64,000 nucleotides of DNA from the NCBI GenBank assembly GCA_025934255.1, contig JAICYJ010000011.1, forward strand, positions 1 through 64,000, in the 5' to 3' direction. Source of the DNA: Thermoleophilia bacterium. Lineage in GTDB: Bacteria; Actinomycetota; Thermoleophilia; Gaiellales; JAICJC01. Position numbers and translations under genes: made by a program. How positions within the stretch are numbered: the first letter of the stretch is position 1; each line of letters begins with the position of its first letter. Below, piece after piece: positions 56,672 to 63,346 of the stretch. The notes beneath the pieces are model-generated. The model made no database searches. It was not told the origin of the DNA and was given only the letters and a program-made list of their open reading frames with translations.

Positions 56672-57076
56672 ATGGGTGCCATGCGATCCCGACTACCGCT
56701 GGCCGAGCAGCGCGACGAGGTGGAATGTCGCCGCTGCGGCGTGGTCTGCCAGAAGGTGATCCACCCGCAGCGTTGCATGGAGCAGGGCTGCCCCTTCCTG
56801 TACGCCTACGAGGCCTTCGGCCACAAGTACGCGGGCTGCCTGCAGGGCGTCTTCGGCGTCGCGATCGACGTGGAGCACCTGACGCGGGCGCGCAAGCGGC
56901 GCAACGGGTTCGGAGCCATCCGCGCCGTGCGTGAGCCGCTGCCGATGTGCCCGGCCGAGATCGAGCGCGCCTACGAGCATCGCGCCGAGCCGCTCGGCTG
57001 TATAAACCCGGAGTTCTTCGAGCTGGCGGATCGGCCGTCCTTCCGGGTCATCGAGAACACCCGGCCGACTGCGTGA
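56672..57076 (+). CDS. Cys-rich hypothetical protein, probably metal-binding
   Basis: This is a 134-residue protein with six cysteines in the first 57 residues: CRRCGVVC, then QRCMEQGCPF and AGCLQGVF, with HPQRC and FGHKYAGC adding histidines. Two more cysteines lie near 90 and 110. The pattern suggests two zinc sites or an Fe-S site. The conserved-looking CPFLYAYEAFGHKYAGC segment gives the impression of a real family that I cannot name. ATG 56672 is supported by a -10 box at leaderless distance. Its stop overlaps the next GTG, so it is coupled to an L,D-transpeptidase gene. Confidence 0.7.
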   Translation: MGAMRSRLPLAEQRDEVECRRCGVVCQKVIHPQRCMEQGCPFLYAYEAFGHKYAGCLQGVFGVAIDVEHLTRARKRRNGFGAIRAVREPLPMCPAEIERAYEHRAEPLGCINPEFFELADRPSFRVIENTRPTA

Positions 57077-57831
57077 TCCCGGTGCGTGTCCTCGTCCGCG
57101 TGCTCGCGGTGACGGCGCTGGCCGTGATCGGTGTCGTCGCGATGGGCCTGAGCACGGCCGGCAGCGGCTCACACACCGCCCCCGCCACCGCAGGCACCGT
57201 GCAGCCCCCGGCCGCGCCGGCCAAGGCGACGGCATGGTCGCTGCCGCCGAACATGCCCGCCGGCGCCGCGCTGATCGGCAAGGTGACGGTGCCGATCCGC
57301 ACCAGCGCCGGGTGGGTGCGTCCAGTGACGTCTCTGGGCAGCGACACCTGGCTGCTGATCCTGCACCACCACGGCCGTCATGGCGTGGCGCTGATCCCGA
57401 CCACCGGCACCCCCAGGACGGCCCGGATCGACCTGGCCGAGCTGGATCTGCGCTGGACGCGGGTGCGGGTGGATGTGAACCTGTCGCGGCTGCGCCTGTC
57501 GGTGCTGCGCGGCCGCACCCTGCTGGGTTCGTTCCCGGTGGCGGCCGGCATGGCCTCCACGCCGACGCCGACCGGGCGCTTCTCGGTTACCGACCGGGTC
57601 ACGTTCCCGCCAGGCAGCGCCTATGGAAGCTTCGCGCTGGGGCTGTCCGTGCACCAGTCGCGGCTGCTGCGGAGCTGGCACGGCGGTAGCCAGATCGCGA
57701 TCCACGGCACCGCTGAGCCGAGCAGCATCGGGCGGTACGCCAGCCTCGGCTGCATCCGGGTGCCGCAGGCGGCGCTGCGGCTGCTGGAGCGGACCGTGCC
57801 GCTGGGCGGCCCGGTCACGATTCACGCCTGA
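57073..57831 (+). CDS. Exported L,D-transpeptidase (YkuD domain)
   Basis: This 252-residue protein has an N-terminal membrane anchor or signal (about 5-28), a low-complexity Pro/Ala linker and a C-terminal YkuD domain (about 130-250). The active-site motif is IHGT...SLGCIRVP, with catalytic His and Cys in order. L,D-transpeptidases make 3-3 cross-links between diaminopimelate residues, consistent with the DAP-type MurE here. GTG 57073 overlaps the upstream stop. A second homologue lies at the right edge of the window. Confidence 0.9.
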   Translation: MIPVRVLVRVLAVTALAVIGVVAMGLSTAGSGSHTAPATAGTVQPPAAPAKATAWSLPPNMPAGAALIGKVTVPIRTSAGWVRPVTSLGSDTWLLILHHHGRHGVALIPTTGTPRTARIDLAELDLRWTRVRVDVNLSRLRLSVLRGRTLLGSFPVAAGMASTPTPTGRFSVTDRVTFPPGSAYGSFALGLSVHQSRLLRSWHGGSQIAIHGTAEPSSIGRYASLGCIRVPQAALRLLERTVPLGGPVTIHA

Positions 57832-57833
57832 CC

Positions 57834-58397
57834 ATGGCGCGATTGATCTACTCCGCGATCGCATCGCTCGACGGCTACGTCGCCGACGAGCGGGGGGACT
57901 TCAGCCGGCTGGCGCCGGACGAGGAGGTGCACGCGTTCGTGAACGACCTGGAGCGGACGGTCGGGACGCACCTCTACGGGCGTCGCATGTACGAGGTGAT
58001 GGTGTGGTGGGAGACGATGGAGACGGCCGGCGAGCCGGACGTGATGCGCGACTTCGCGGAGATATGGTGGGCGGCCGACAAGATCGTCTACTCGAGGACG
58101 CTGGAGTCGGTCGCGAGCGAGCGGACGCGGATCGAGCGGGAGTTCGAGCCGGAGACCGTGCGGCAGATGAAGGCCTCGACGGAGCTCGACATCTCGATCG
58201 GCGGGCCGGAGCTGGCCGGCCAGGCGCTGGCCGCCGGGCTGGTGGATGAGTGCCACCTGTTTCTGGCGCCGCTGCTGCTGGGAGGCGGCACCCGAGCGCT
58301 GCCGGACGGAGTGCGTTTGGGGCTGGAGCTTGTCGACGAGCGCCGGTTCGCGAGCGGCGTCGTGCACCTGCACCACCGCGCCGCAGCCGGGGCCTAA
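57834..58397 (+). CDS. Dihydrofolate-reductase-like (RibD C-terminal) protein
   Basis: This 187-residue protein of the RibD C-terminal/DHFR-like fold begins RLIYSAIASLDGYVAD, with TVGTHLYGRRMYEVM, DISIGGPELAGQALAAGLVDECHLFLAPLLLGGGTRAL and a final strand typical of the YyaP/YwjB group. NADPH-dependent reductase activity is expected; the substrate is unknown. ATG 57834 lies 2 bp after the transpeptidase stop. It converges on arfB with a 4-bp overlap. Confidence 0.88.
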   Translation: MARLIYSAIASLDGYVADERGDFSRLAPDEEVHAFVNDLERTVGTHLYGRRMYEVMVWWETMETAGEPDVMRDFAEIWWAADKIVYSRTLESVASERTRIEREFEPETVRQMKASTELDISIGGPELAGQALAAGLVDECHLFLAPLLLGGGTRALPDGVRLGLELVDERRFASGVVHLHHRAAAGA

Positions 58398-58834
58398 TCG
58401 TCGGCGTCGGGCGGGCGTCGCAGGCGCTTGTTCTGGCCCGCTCGCCGCTTGCCCTCGATGCGCTTGGTGGCGGAGGCCCGGCTGGGCCGGGTGGGGCGGC
58501 GCGGCGGTGGCGGCGGTGCCAGCGCCCGCTGCATCAGCTCCGCGAAGCGCCGTAGCGCCAGCGAGCGGTTGCGGCCCTGGCTGCGCTCATCCTGGGCGAC
58601 CACCCGCAGCCGGCCCTCGCTGTCCAGCCGTGATCGCAGCCGCCGCATCGCCCGCTCGCGCTCCTGGTCGGTCAGCGTGGGCGAGCCGGCCAGGTCGAAC
58701 GTCAGCTCGGCCCGCGTGCTGGACGTGTTCACGTGCTGTCCGCCGGGGCCGCCCGATCGCGTGAAGCGGAAGTCGAGCTCCGACACCGGCAGCGGCGCCG
58801 CGGCGCCTATCTCGACGACGTCACCGTCTGCCAT
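58394..58834 (-). CDS. arfB: ArfB-type peptidyl-tRNA hydrolase (ribosome rescue)
   Basis: This 146-residue release-factor-like hydrolase has the SGGPGGQHVNTSSTRAEL block with Gly-Gly-Gln at 31-33, which triggers peptide release on stalled ribosomes. A basic C-terminal tail rich in Arg, Lys and Pro (about 105-143) would enter the empty mRNA channel. There is no codon-recognition domain, in agreement with ArfB/YaeJ. ATG 58834 overlaps the end of nfo by 28 bp, so the two are probably cotranscribed. Confidence 0.92.
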   Translation of the reverse strand: MADGDVVEIGAAAPLPVSELDFRFTRSGGPGGQHVNTSSTRAELTFDLAGSPTLTDQERERAMRRLRSRLDSEGRLRVVAQDERSQGRNRSLALRRFAELMQRALAPPPPPRRPTRPSRASATKRIEGKRRAGQNKRLRRPPDADD

Positions 58835-59688
58835 TGCTTCACGCCCGCCCGGTGGATGCGGGCGAACCGGGCCATCTCGGCCTTGTCCGGCCCGCGGTTG
58901 TCGGATCCCGGCGTCTCGGCGATGGCCGGAAGCTCCTGCAGCTTCGGGTGCCCGAGCATCACCGACAGCTTCTTGCCGATCTCGCCCTGCCCGATGTTGG
59001 CGTGCCGGTCGCGGTTCGAGCCGAACGTCATCTTCGAGTCGTTGACGTGCAGGCAGCGCAGCCGGTCGAGGCCGATCCGCGATTCGACCTCGTCCAGCAG
59101 GGCCTCGACGCCCTCGGGCGTGGTGATGTCGATCCCGGACGCGAACAGGTGGCAGGTGTCGAGGCAGATGCCGACCTGCTCCGGCCGTCCCAGCTCGTCG
59201 ATGATCAGCGCCAGCTCCTCGACGGTGACGCCGATCGTGCCCTGGTGCCCGGCGCTGTTTTCGAGCAGCAGCCAGGGGCCGTCCGGGTCGCGCTCGCCCA
59301 GCACCACCTGCAGCCCGGGCACGATCTGGTGCATGGCGGCGTCGAGGCCGCGGCCGAGGTGGCTGCCGACGTGGAACACGACGCCGTCGGCGCCGATGGC
59401 GGCGCCCACGCCGACGGTGGACGAGAGTGCCTTCAGCGACTTCGCGTAGACGGCGTCGTCGGTGGCGGCGAGGTTGATCAGGTAGGTGGCGTGGATCACG
59501 ACGGCGCCCAGGCTGGTCTCGGCTCGGCGCTCGCGGAATCGTGCGATCGCCTGCGGCGTGTGGTTGGTCTGGCGCCACATGCGCGTGCTCTGGCTGAAGA
59601 TCTGGATCGACCGCAGGCGCAGCGCCTCGGCCCGGTCGACGGCGGTGTCGATGCCTCCCGTGCTCGATACGTGGGCGCCCAGCAACAT
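58807..59688 (-). CDS. nfo: Endonuclease IV (AP endonuclease)
   Basis: This 293-residue three-zinc AP endonuclease has a TIM-barrel fold. The start LLGAHVSSTGG carries the first metal region. Others are HATYLINLA, HVGSHLGRG, LLLENSAGHQG, ICLDTCHLFASG, LHVNDSKMTFGSNRDRHANIGQG and AETPGSDN. All zinc ligands appear to be in place. It cleaves abasic sites in base-excision repair. ATG 59688 is chosen because a TAGACT box ends 7 nt upstream and similarity starts there; a longer in-frame start at 59709 is rejected. Confidence 0.95.
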   Translation of the reverse strand: MLLGAHVSSTGGIDTAVDRAEALRLRSIQIFSQSTRMWRQTNHTPQAIARFRERRAETSLGAVVIHATYLINLAATDDAVYAKSLKALSSTVGVGAAIGADGVVFHVGSHLGRGLDAAMHQIVPGLQVVLGERDPDGPWLLLENSAGHQGTIGVTVEELALIIDELGRPEQVGICLDTCHLFASGIDITTPEGVEALLDEVESRIGLDRLRCLHVNDSKMTFGSNRDRHANIGQGEIGKKLSVMLGHPKLQELPAIAETPGSDNRGPDKAEMARFARIHRAGVKQWQTVTSSR

Positions 59689-59695
59689 GGTGAGC

Positions 59696-59701
59696 AGTCT
59701 A
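59696..59701 (-). promoter_or_regulatory. -10 box TAGACT before nfo
   Basis: On the minus strand TAGACT ends 7 nt before ATG 59688. The divergent gltX -10 box is only 15 bp away, so the two promoters share the 41-bp gap. Confidence 0.5.
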
Positions 59702-59716
59702 GATCCCACCTGTCTG

Positions 59717-59722
59717 TAGGAT
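59717..59722 (+). promoter_or_regulatory. -10 box TAGGAT before gltX
   Basis: TAGGAT ends 7 nt before ATG 59730, again leaderless spacing. Confidence 0.5.
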
Positions 59723-59729
59723 CAGCGGA

Positions 59730-61166
59730 ATGCCCGAGCGTCCGGTGAAAGTCAGGTTTCCGCCCTCCCCGACCGGGCTGCTGCACGTCGGCAGCGCCCG
59801 CACCGCGCTCTACAACTGGCTCTACGCCAGGCATACCGGCGGCTCGCTGGTGCTCCGCTTCGAGGACACCGATCGCGCCCGCTCGACCGATGACGCGGTC
59901 GACCAGGCGCTGCGGGTGCTGGAGTGGCTGGGCATCGACTGGGACGAGGGGCCGATCCGCCAGACCGAGCGACTGCCCGTCTACGGCGAGATTGCCGAGC
60001 GGCTGGTCACCGAGGGTAGCGCCTACCGCTGCTACTGCACCACCCAGGAGCTGGACGCCGAGCGCAAGCAGCGTCAGGCGGCGCAGCTGCCGCTGATCTA
60101 CTCCGGGCGCTGCCGCGACCTGACCGACGAGCAGCGGGCGGCGTTCGAGGCGGAGGGCCGCACGCCGGCCGTGCGGTTCCGGTTCGACCCGGCCGGCGAG
60201 ACCGTGATCGAGGACATGGTGCGCGGCGTTGTTCAGTGGGACAACGCGCTTCAGGGCGACTTCATCATCCTGCGCTCCGACGGCATCCCGACCTACCAGT
60301 TCGCGAACCCGGTGGATGACATCGATGCCGGCATCACCCACGTGCTGCGGGGCGAGGACCTGCTCTCATCGACGCCGCGGCAGCTGGCCGTCTACCGGGC
60401 GCTGGGCGCTCCGGAGCCGTTGTTCGCGCACCTGCCGATGATCCTCGGGCCGGACAAGAAGCGGCTCTCCAAACGCCACGGCGCCGTCTCGGTGGAGGAG
60501 TACCGCGATCTCGGATACCTGGCCGAGACGATGCGGAACTACCTGGCCCTGATCGGCTGGAGCTTCGACGACAAGACCACCGTCATGACCACCCCCGAGC
60601 TGGTCGAGCGGTTCACGATCGAGCGGGTCAATCGCAGTCCCGGCGTGTTCGACGTCGCCAAGCTGGAGTGGCTGAACGGGGAGCACCTGCGGCTGCTGGA
60701 GCCGGGGCGGTTCGCAGAGGAGCTGCAGGCCTACCTGGAGCGGAGCGGATCGCCGCTGGCGGCCGATCGCGAGCGCGTCGCCGAGGTGGCGCCGGTGGTG
60801 CAGGACAAGCTGCGGGTGCTGGGCCAGTTCGAGGGATTCGCGGGGTTCCTGTTCGGACCGGCGGTCTACGACGACGAGGCGGTCGGGCGGGTGCTCGACG
60901 ACCCGGACGCGCCGCGCGCCCTTGAGTCAGCCACGGAGGCGCTGCGGCGCGTGGTGGAGTGGGATGCGGGATCGATCGAGGAGGCGCTGCGCGGCGCCTG
61001 CGAGGAGACGGGCCTCAAGCCGCGGGTGCTGTTCGGGCCGGTGCGCATCGCCATCTCGGGGCGCACGGTGGCGCCCGGCCTGTTCGAGAGCCTGGTGCTG
61101 CTGGGCCGTGAGGAGTCGCTGGAGCGGATTGCGACGCTGGGCAGGAGATTCGCCGTCGAGGGCTAA
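59730..61166 (+). CDS. gltX: Glutamyl-tRNA synthetase
   Basis: This 478-residue class I synthetase charges tRNA-Glu. The HIGH motif appears as HVGS at 19-22 (PPSPTGLLHVGSARTALYNW) and the KMSKS motif as KRLSKRH at 244-250. FEDTDRARS and the GEDLLSSTPRQ block are typical. The anticodon-binding domain occupies roughly 330-478. ATG 59730 is divergent from nfo. It may be a non-discriminating enzyme, as in many actinobacteria lacking GlnRS, but that depends on genes outside this window. Confidence 0.96.
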   Translation: MPERPVKVRFPPSPTGLLHVGSARTALYNWLYARHTGGSLVLRFEDTDRARSTDDAVDQALRVLEWLGIDWDEGPIRQTERLPVYGEIAERLVTEGSAYRCYCTTQELDAERKQRQAAQLPLIYSGRCRDLTDEQRAAFEAEGRTPAVRFRFDPAGETVIEDMVRGVVQWDNALQGDFIILRSDGIPTYQFANPVDDIDAGITHVLRGEDLLSSTPRQLAVYRALGAPEPLFAHLPMILGPDKKRLSKRHGAVSVEEYRDLGYLAETMRNYLALIGWSFDDKTTVMTTPELVERFTIERVNRSPGVFDVAKLEWLNGEHLRLLEPGRFAEELQAYLERSGSPLAADRERVAEVAPVVQDKLRVLGQFEGFAGFLFGPAVYDDEAVGRVLDDPDAPRALESATEALRRVVEWDAGSIEEALRGACEETGLKPRVLFGPVRIAISGRTVAPGLFESLVLLGREESLERIATLGRRFAVEG

Positions 61167-61182
61167 GCCCGTCTGAGGTCCC

Positions 61183-61608
61183 ATGTCATCGACCTCGTCA
61201 AACCCGCTTCCGATCTCGCTGCCGCGCTTCAGCCCGGCCGCGCTGCTGCTTGCCCTGGCGCTGGCCGCCATGCTCTCGATGGTCGTCGGCATCGCCGCCT
61301 ACACCGTGCACACGGGCTCGGGCATCTCGCAGTCCGACCTCGCGGCAGCCCAGCACAACGCGTACCAGAGCGGCCACGATGCTGGGTATGCGGCCGGCCT
61401 GGCCAAGGGTAAGGACACCGGCCAGAACGCCGGTTACCGCAAGGGCAAGCACGACGGGATGGTGGCCGGCATCAAGAAGGGCCGCACCGCCGGCATCAAG
61501 AAGGGCCGAACGGCGGGCTACGCGTCGGGGTACGCAGCCGGCGTGGCGGCAGCCCAGGCGGCGGCGCAGCCCGCGACGAAGACGAAGAAGCAGACCAGCG
61601 GCAACTAG
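61183..61608 (+). CDS. Membrane-anchored protein with strict GxxxG array
   Basis: This is a 141-residue protein with an N-terminal polar stretch, one membrane helix (about 19-42) and then a region in which Gly occurs at every fourth position from residue 64 to 120: 15 glycines without a miss. Residues between them are polar or basic (KK, RK, HD), so it is not a second membrane helix. The tail is Ala/Gln/Lys-rich. Similar GX3 arrays occur in FliH and the eukaryotic Yae1 proteins, where they mediate helix packing. ATG 61183 follows gltX by 16 bp. Its function is unknown. Confidence 0.72.
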   Translation: MSSTSSNPLPISLPRFSPAALLLALALAAMLSMVVGIAAYTVHTGSGISQSDLAAAQHNAYQSGHDAGYAAGLAKGKDTGQNAGYRKGKHDGMVAGIKKGRTAGIKKGRTAGYASGYAAGVAAAQAAAQPATKTKKQTSGN

Positions 61609-61651
61609 CCGGCATCCGGCGTCGCGGCGGCCCGGGTTGACCGGTTGTATG

Positions 61652-61667
61652 GAGTCTGTGAAGACTC
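61652..61667. terminator. 6-bp hairpin GAGTCT-GTGA-AGACTC
   Basis: It is a perfect stem with a GTGA loop, 44 nt after the preceding stop and 25 nt before the next -10 box. It could be a weak terminator or an operator. Confidence 0.35.
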
Positions 61668-61668
61668 G

Positions 61669-61697
61669 TTGCCGGCGCAGAAAAACGCGTGTAGCCT
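61669..61697 (+). promoter_or_regulatory. Promoter TTGCCG-N17-TAGCCT before the small membrane gene
   Basis: TTGCCG at 61669-61674 and TAGCCT at 61692-61697 are 17 bp apart. The -10 ends 6 nt before GTG 61704, predicting a leaderless transcript. Confidence 0.5.
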
Positions 61698-61703
61698 CGG
61701 CTG

Positions 61704-62045
61704 GTGATCGAGGGTCTGCTGTATGAAGGGTCACGGACCGCAGGTACCGCGATGGTGCTGCTCGGGCTGTCCTGCCTGTGCACGGGGCTGATCGCGATCC
61801 TCGCGATGCACATGCCCGGCGACACCCGCTCGGAGGGTGCCTACCGGCTGACGCGGATCATGGCCGTGGCCGGCGGCGCCTGCGGCCTGGTGGCCGCGCT
61901 CACCGGCGTGCCCTACCACTGGATGGTGGGCGACATCAGCCAGGACATGTTCCTGGCGGTTGAGGGCGCACTGCTGGTCGTGGTCGCGGTGTTCGCCGTC
62001 GTCTCGGCAGCGCTGCTGCCGCACGGCAAGCCGCGCTCCCGGTAG
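61704..62045 (+). CDS. Small polytopic membrane protein
   Basis: This is a 113-residue protein with three membrane helices (about 13-35, 50-70 and 82-105) and a basic tail. The loop MHMPGDTRSEGAYRLTRI between helices 1 and 2 is polar. No known family is recognised. GTG 61704 is well supported by promoter spacing. It stands 74 bp before the oxidase gene and is of unknown function. Confidence 0.65.
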   Translation: MIEGLLYEGSRTAGTAMVLLGLSCLCTGLIAILAMHMPGDTRSEGAYRLTRIMAVAGGACGLVAALTGVPYHWMVGDISQDMFLAVEGALLVVVAVFAVVSAALLPHGKPRSR

Positions 62046-62119
62046 CTGTCGGCGGTTCGCGGGCAGGAGCTCGCCCCGGGTGGCGCGAACACCATGCTCG
62101 TGCGCACGCTGAGGCAGGG

Positions 62120-63346
62120 ATGAGCGGGCCCCGCGGCGAGTGCGATCTCGCCGTGGTCGGTGCCGGCATCCTCGGCCTGGCCACGGCCCGCGAGCTGGCC
62201 AGCCGCCATCCGCGGCTGTCGCTGCAGGTGCTGGAGCGCGAAGGGGCGATCGCTCTGCACCAGACCAGCCACAACTCCGGCGTCGTTCACCAGGGCGTCT
62301 ACTACCAGCCGGGATCGCTGAAGGCCGCGCTGTGCGTGGCCGGCGCCCGCGAGCTGTACGAGTACTGCGACGCGCGAGCGATCCCGGTCGAGCGGTGCGG
62401 CAAGCTGATCGTGGCAACCGAGCCGGGACAGGTGCCGCGCCTGGACGAGCTCGAGCGCCGTGGCACCGCCAACGGCGTGCCCGGCCTGGCACGGGTGGAT
62501 CGCCACCGCATCGCCGAGATCGAGCCGCACGTGCGCGCGCTGGACGGGCTGCACTCGCCCGAGACGGGCATCGTCGACTACGGCCGGGTGGCCGCCGCGT
62601 ACGCGGACGACGTGGAGACGGCCGGCGGCACCATCACCACGGGCTGCGGCGTCACGGGCGTGCGCGCTGCGTCCGGGTGGCTGCGGCTGACGCACACCAG
62701 CGGTGAGACGCGGGCGAGACACGCGCTGTTCTGCGCCGGCGGCTGGTCCGACCGGCTCGCGACGATGGCGGGCGGCGGCGCCAACCCGCGGATCGTGCCT
62801 TTCCGCGGTGCGTACATGCGGCTGCGGCCGGAACGGCGCTCGCTGGTGCGGGGCATGGTGTACCCGGTGCCCGACCCGGAGCTGCCGTTCCTGGGCGTGC
62901 ATCTGACCAGGCGCATCGACGGCGAGGTGCTGATCGGGCCCAGCGCGCTGCTGGCCGGCGCCCGCGACGCGTATTCGCTGCGGCGGGTGCGACCGGCCGA
63001 CGTCGTCTCCACGCTCACCTGGCCCGGCACCTATCGCATGGCCCAGCGCTTCTGGCGGACGGGCATCGACGAGGCCCGTCACCTGCTGCCGGGCGGGACG
63101 TTTGTGGCGGCGGCGGCCGAGCTCGTGCCCGAGCTGAGGCAGCGCGACGTGCTGCCGGGGTTCGCGGGCGTCCGCGCCCAGGCTGTCGATCGCGCCGGGC
63201 GGCTGGTCGACGACTTCGTGTTCTCGCACACCGACCGCGCGCTGCACGTGCGGAACGCACCCTCGCCGGGGGCGACCTCGTCGCTTGCGATCGCACGGTA
63301 CATCGCAGACGAGGCGCAGCGTGCCTTCGACCTACCCTACCGGTAA
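62120..63346 (+). CDS. lhgO: FAD-dependent L-2-hydroxyglutarate oxidase-type enzyme
   Basis: This 408-residue flavoenzyme of the DAO superfamily starts with the dinucleotide motif DLAVVGAGILGLATARELA, then HQTSHNSGVVHQGVYYQPGSLKA, which is characteristic of LhgO and its relatives. PFRGAYMRL, LGVHLTRRIDGEVLIGPSA and the C-terminal HVRNAPSPGATSSLAIARYI also match. LhgO oxidises L-2-hydroxyglutarate to 2-oxoglutarate, passing electrons to the membrane quinone pool. Other 2-hydroxyacids cannot be excluded. ATG 62120 follows GAGGCAGGG. Its 3' third is overlapped on the other strand by the extended frame of the edge gene. Confidence 0.9.
   Translation: MSGPRGECDLAVVGAGILGLATARELASRHPRLSLQVLEREGAIALHQTSHNSGVVHQGVYYQPGSLKAALCVAGARELYEYCDARAIPVERCGKLIVATEPGQVPRLDELERRGTANGVPGLARVDRHRIAEIEPHVRALDGLHSPETGIVDYGRVAAAYADDVETAGGTITTGCGVTGVRAASGWLRLTHTSGETRARHALFCAGGWSDRLATMAGGGANPRIVPFRGAYMRLRPERRSLVRGMVYPVPDPELPFLGVHLTRRIDGEVLIGPSALLAGARDAYSLRRVRPADVVSTLTWPGTYRMAQRFWRTGIDEARHLLPGGTFVAAAAELVPELRQRDVLPGFAGVRAQAVDRAGRLVDDFVFSHTDRALHVRNAPSPGATSSLAIARYIADEAQRAFDLPYR

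Noticed and set aside
62055..62090. GTTCGCG/CGCGAAC inverted repeat before lhgO
   Set aside because: Seven-base arms with a 22-nt loop in GC-rich DNA are not convincing as a terminator or operator on their own.
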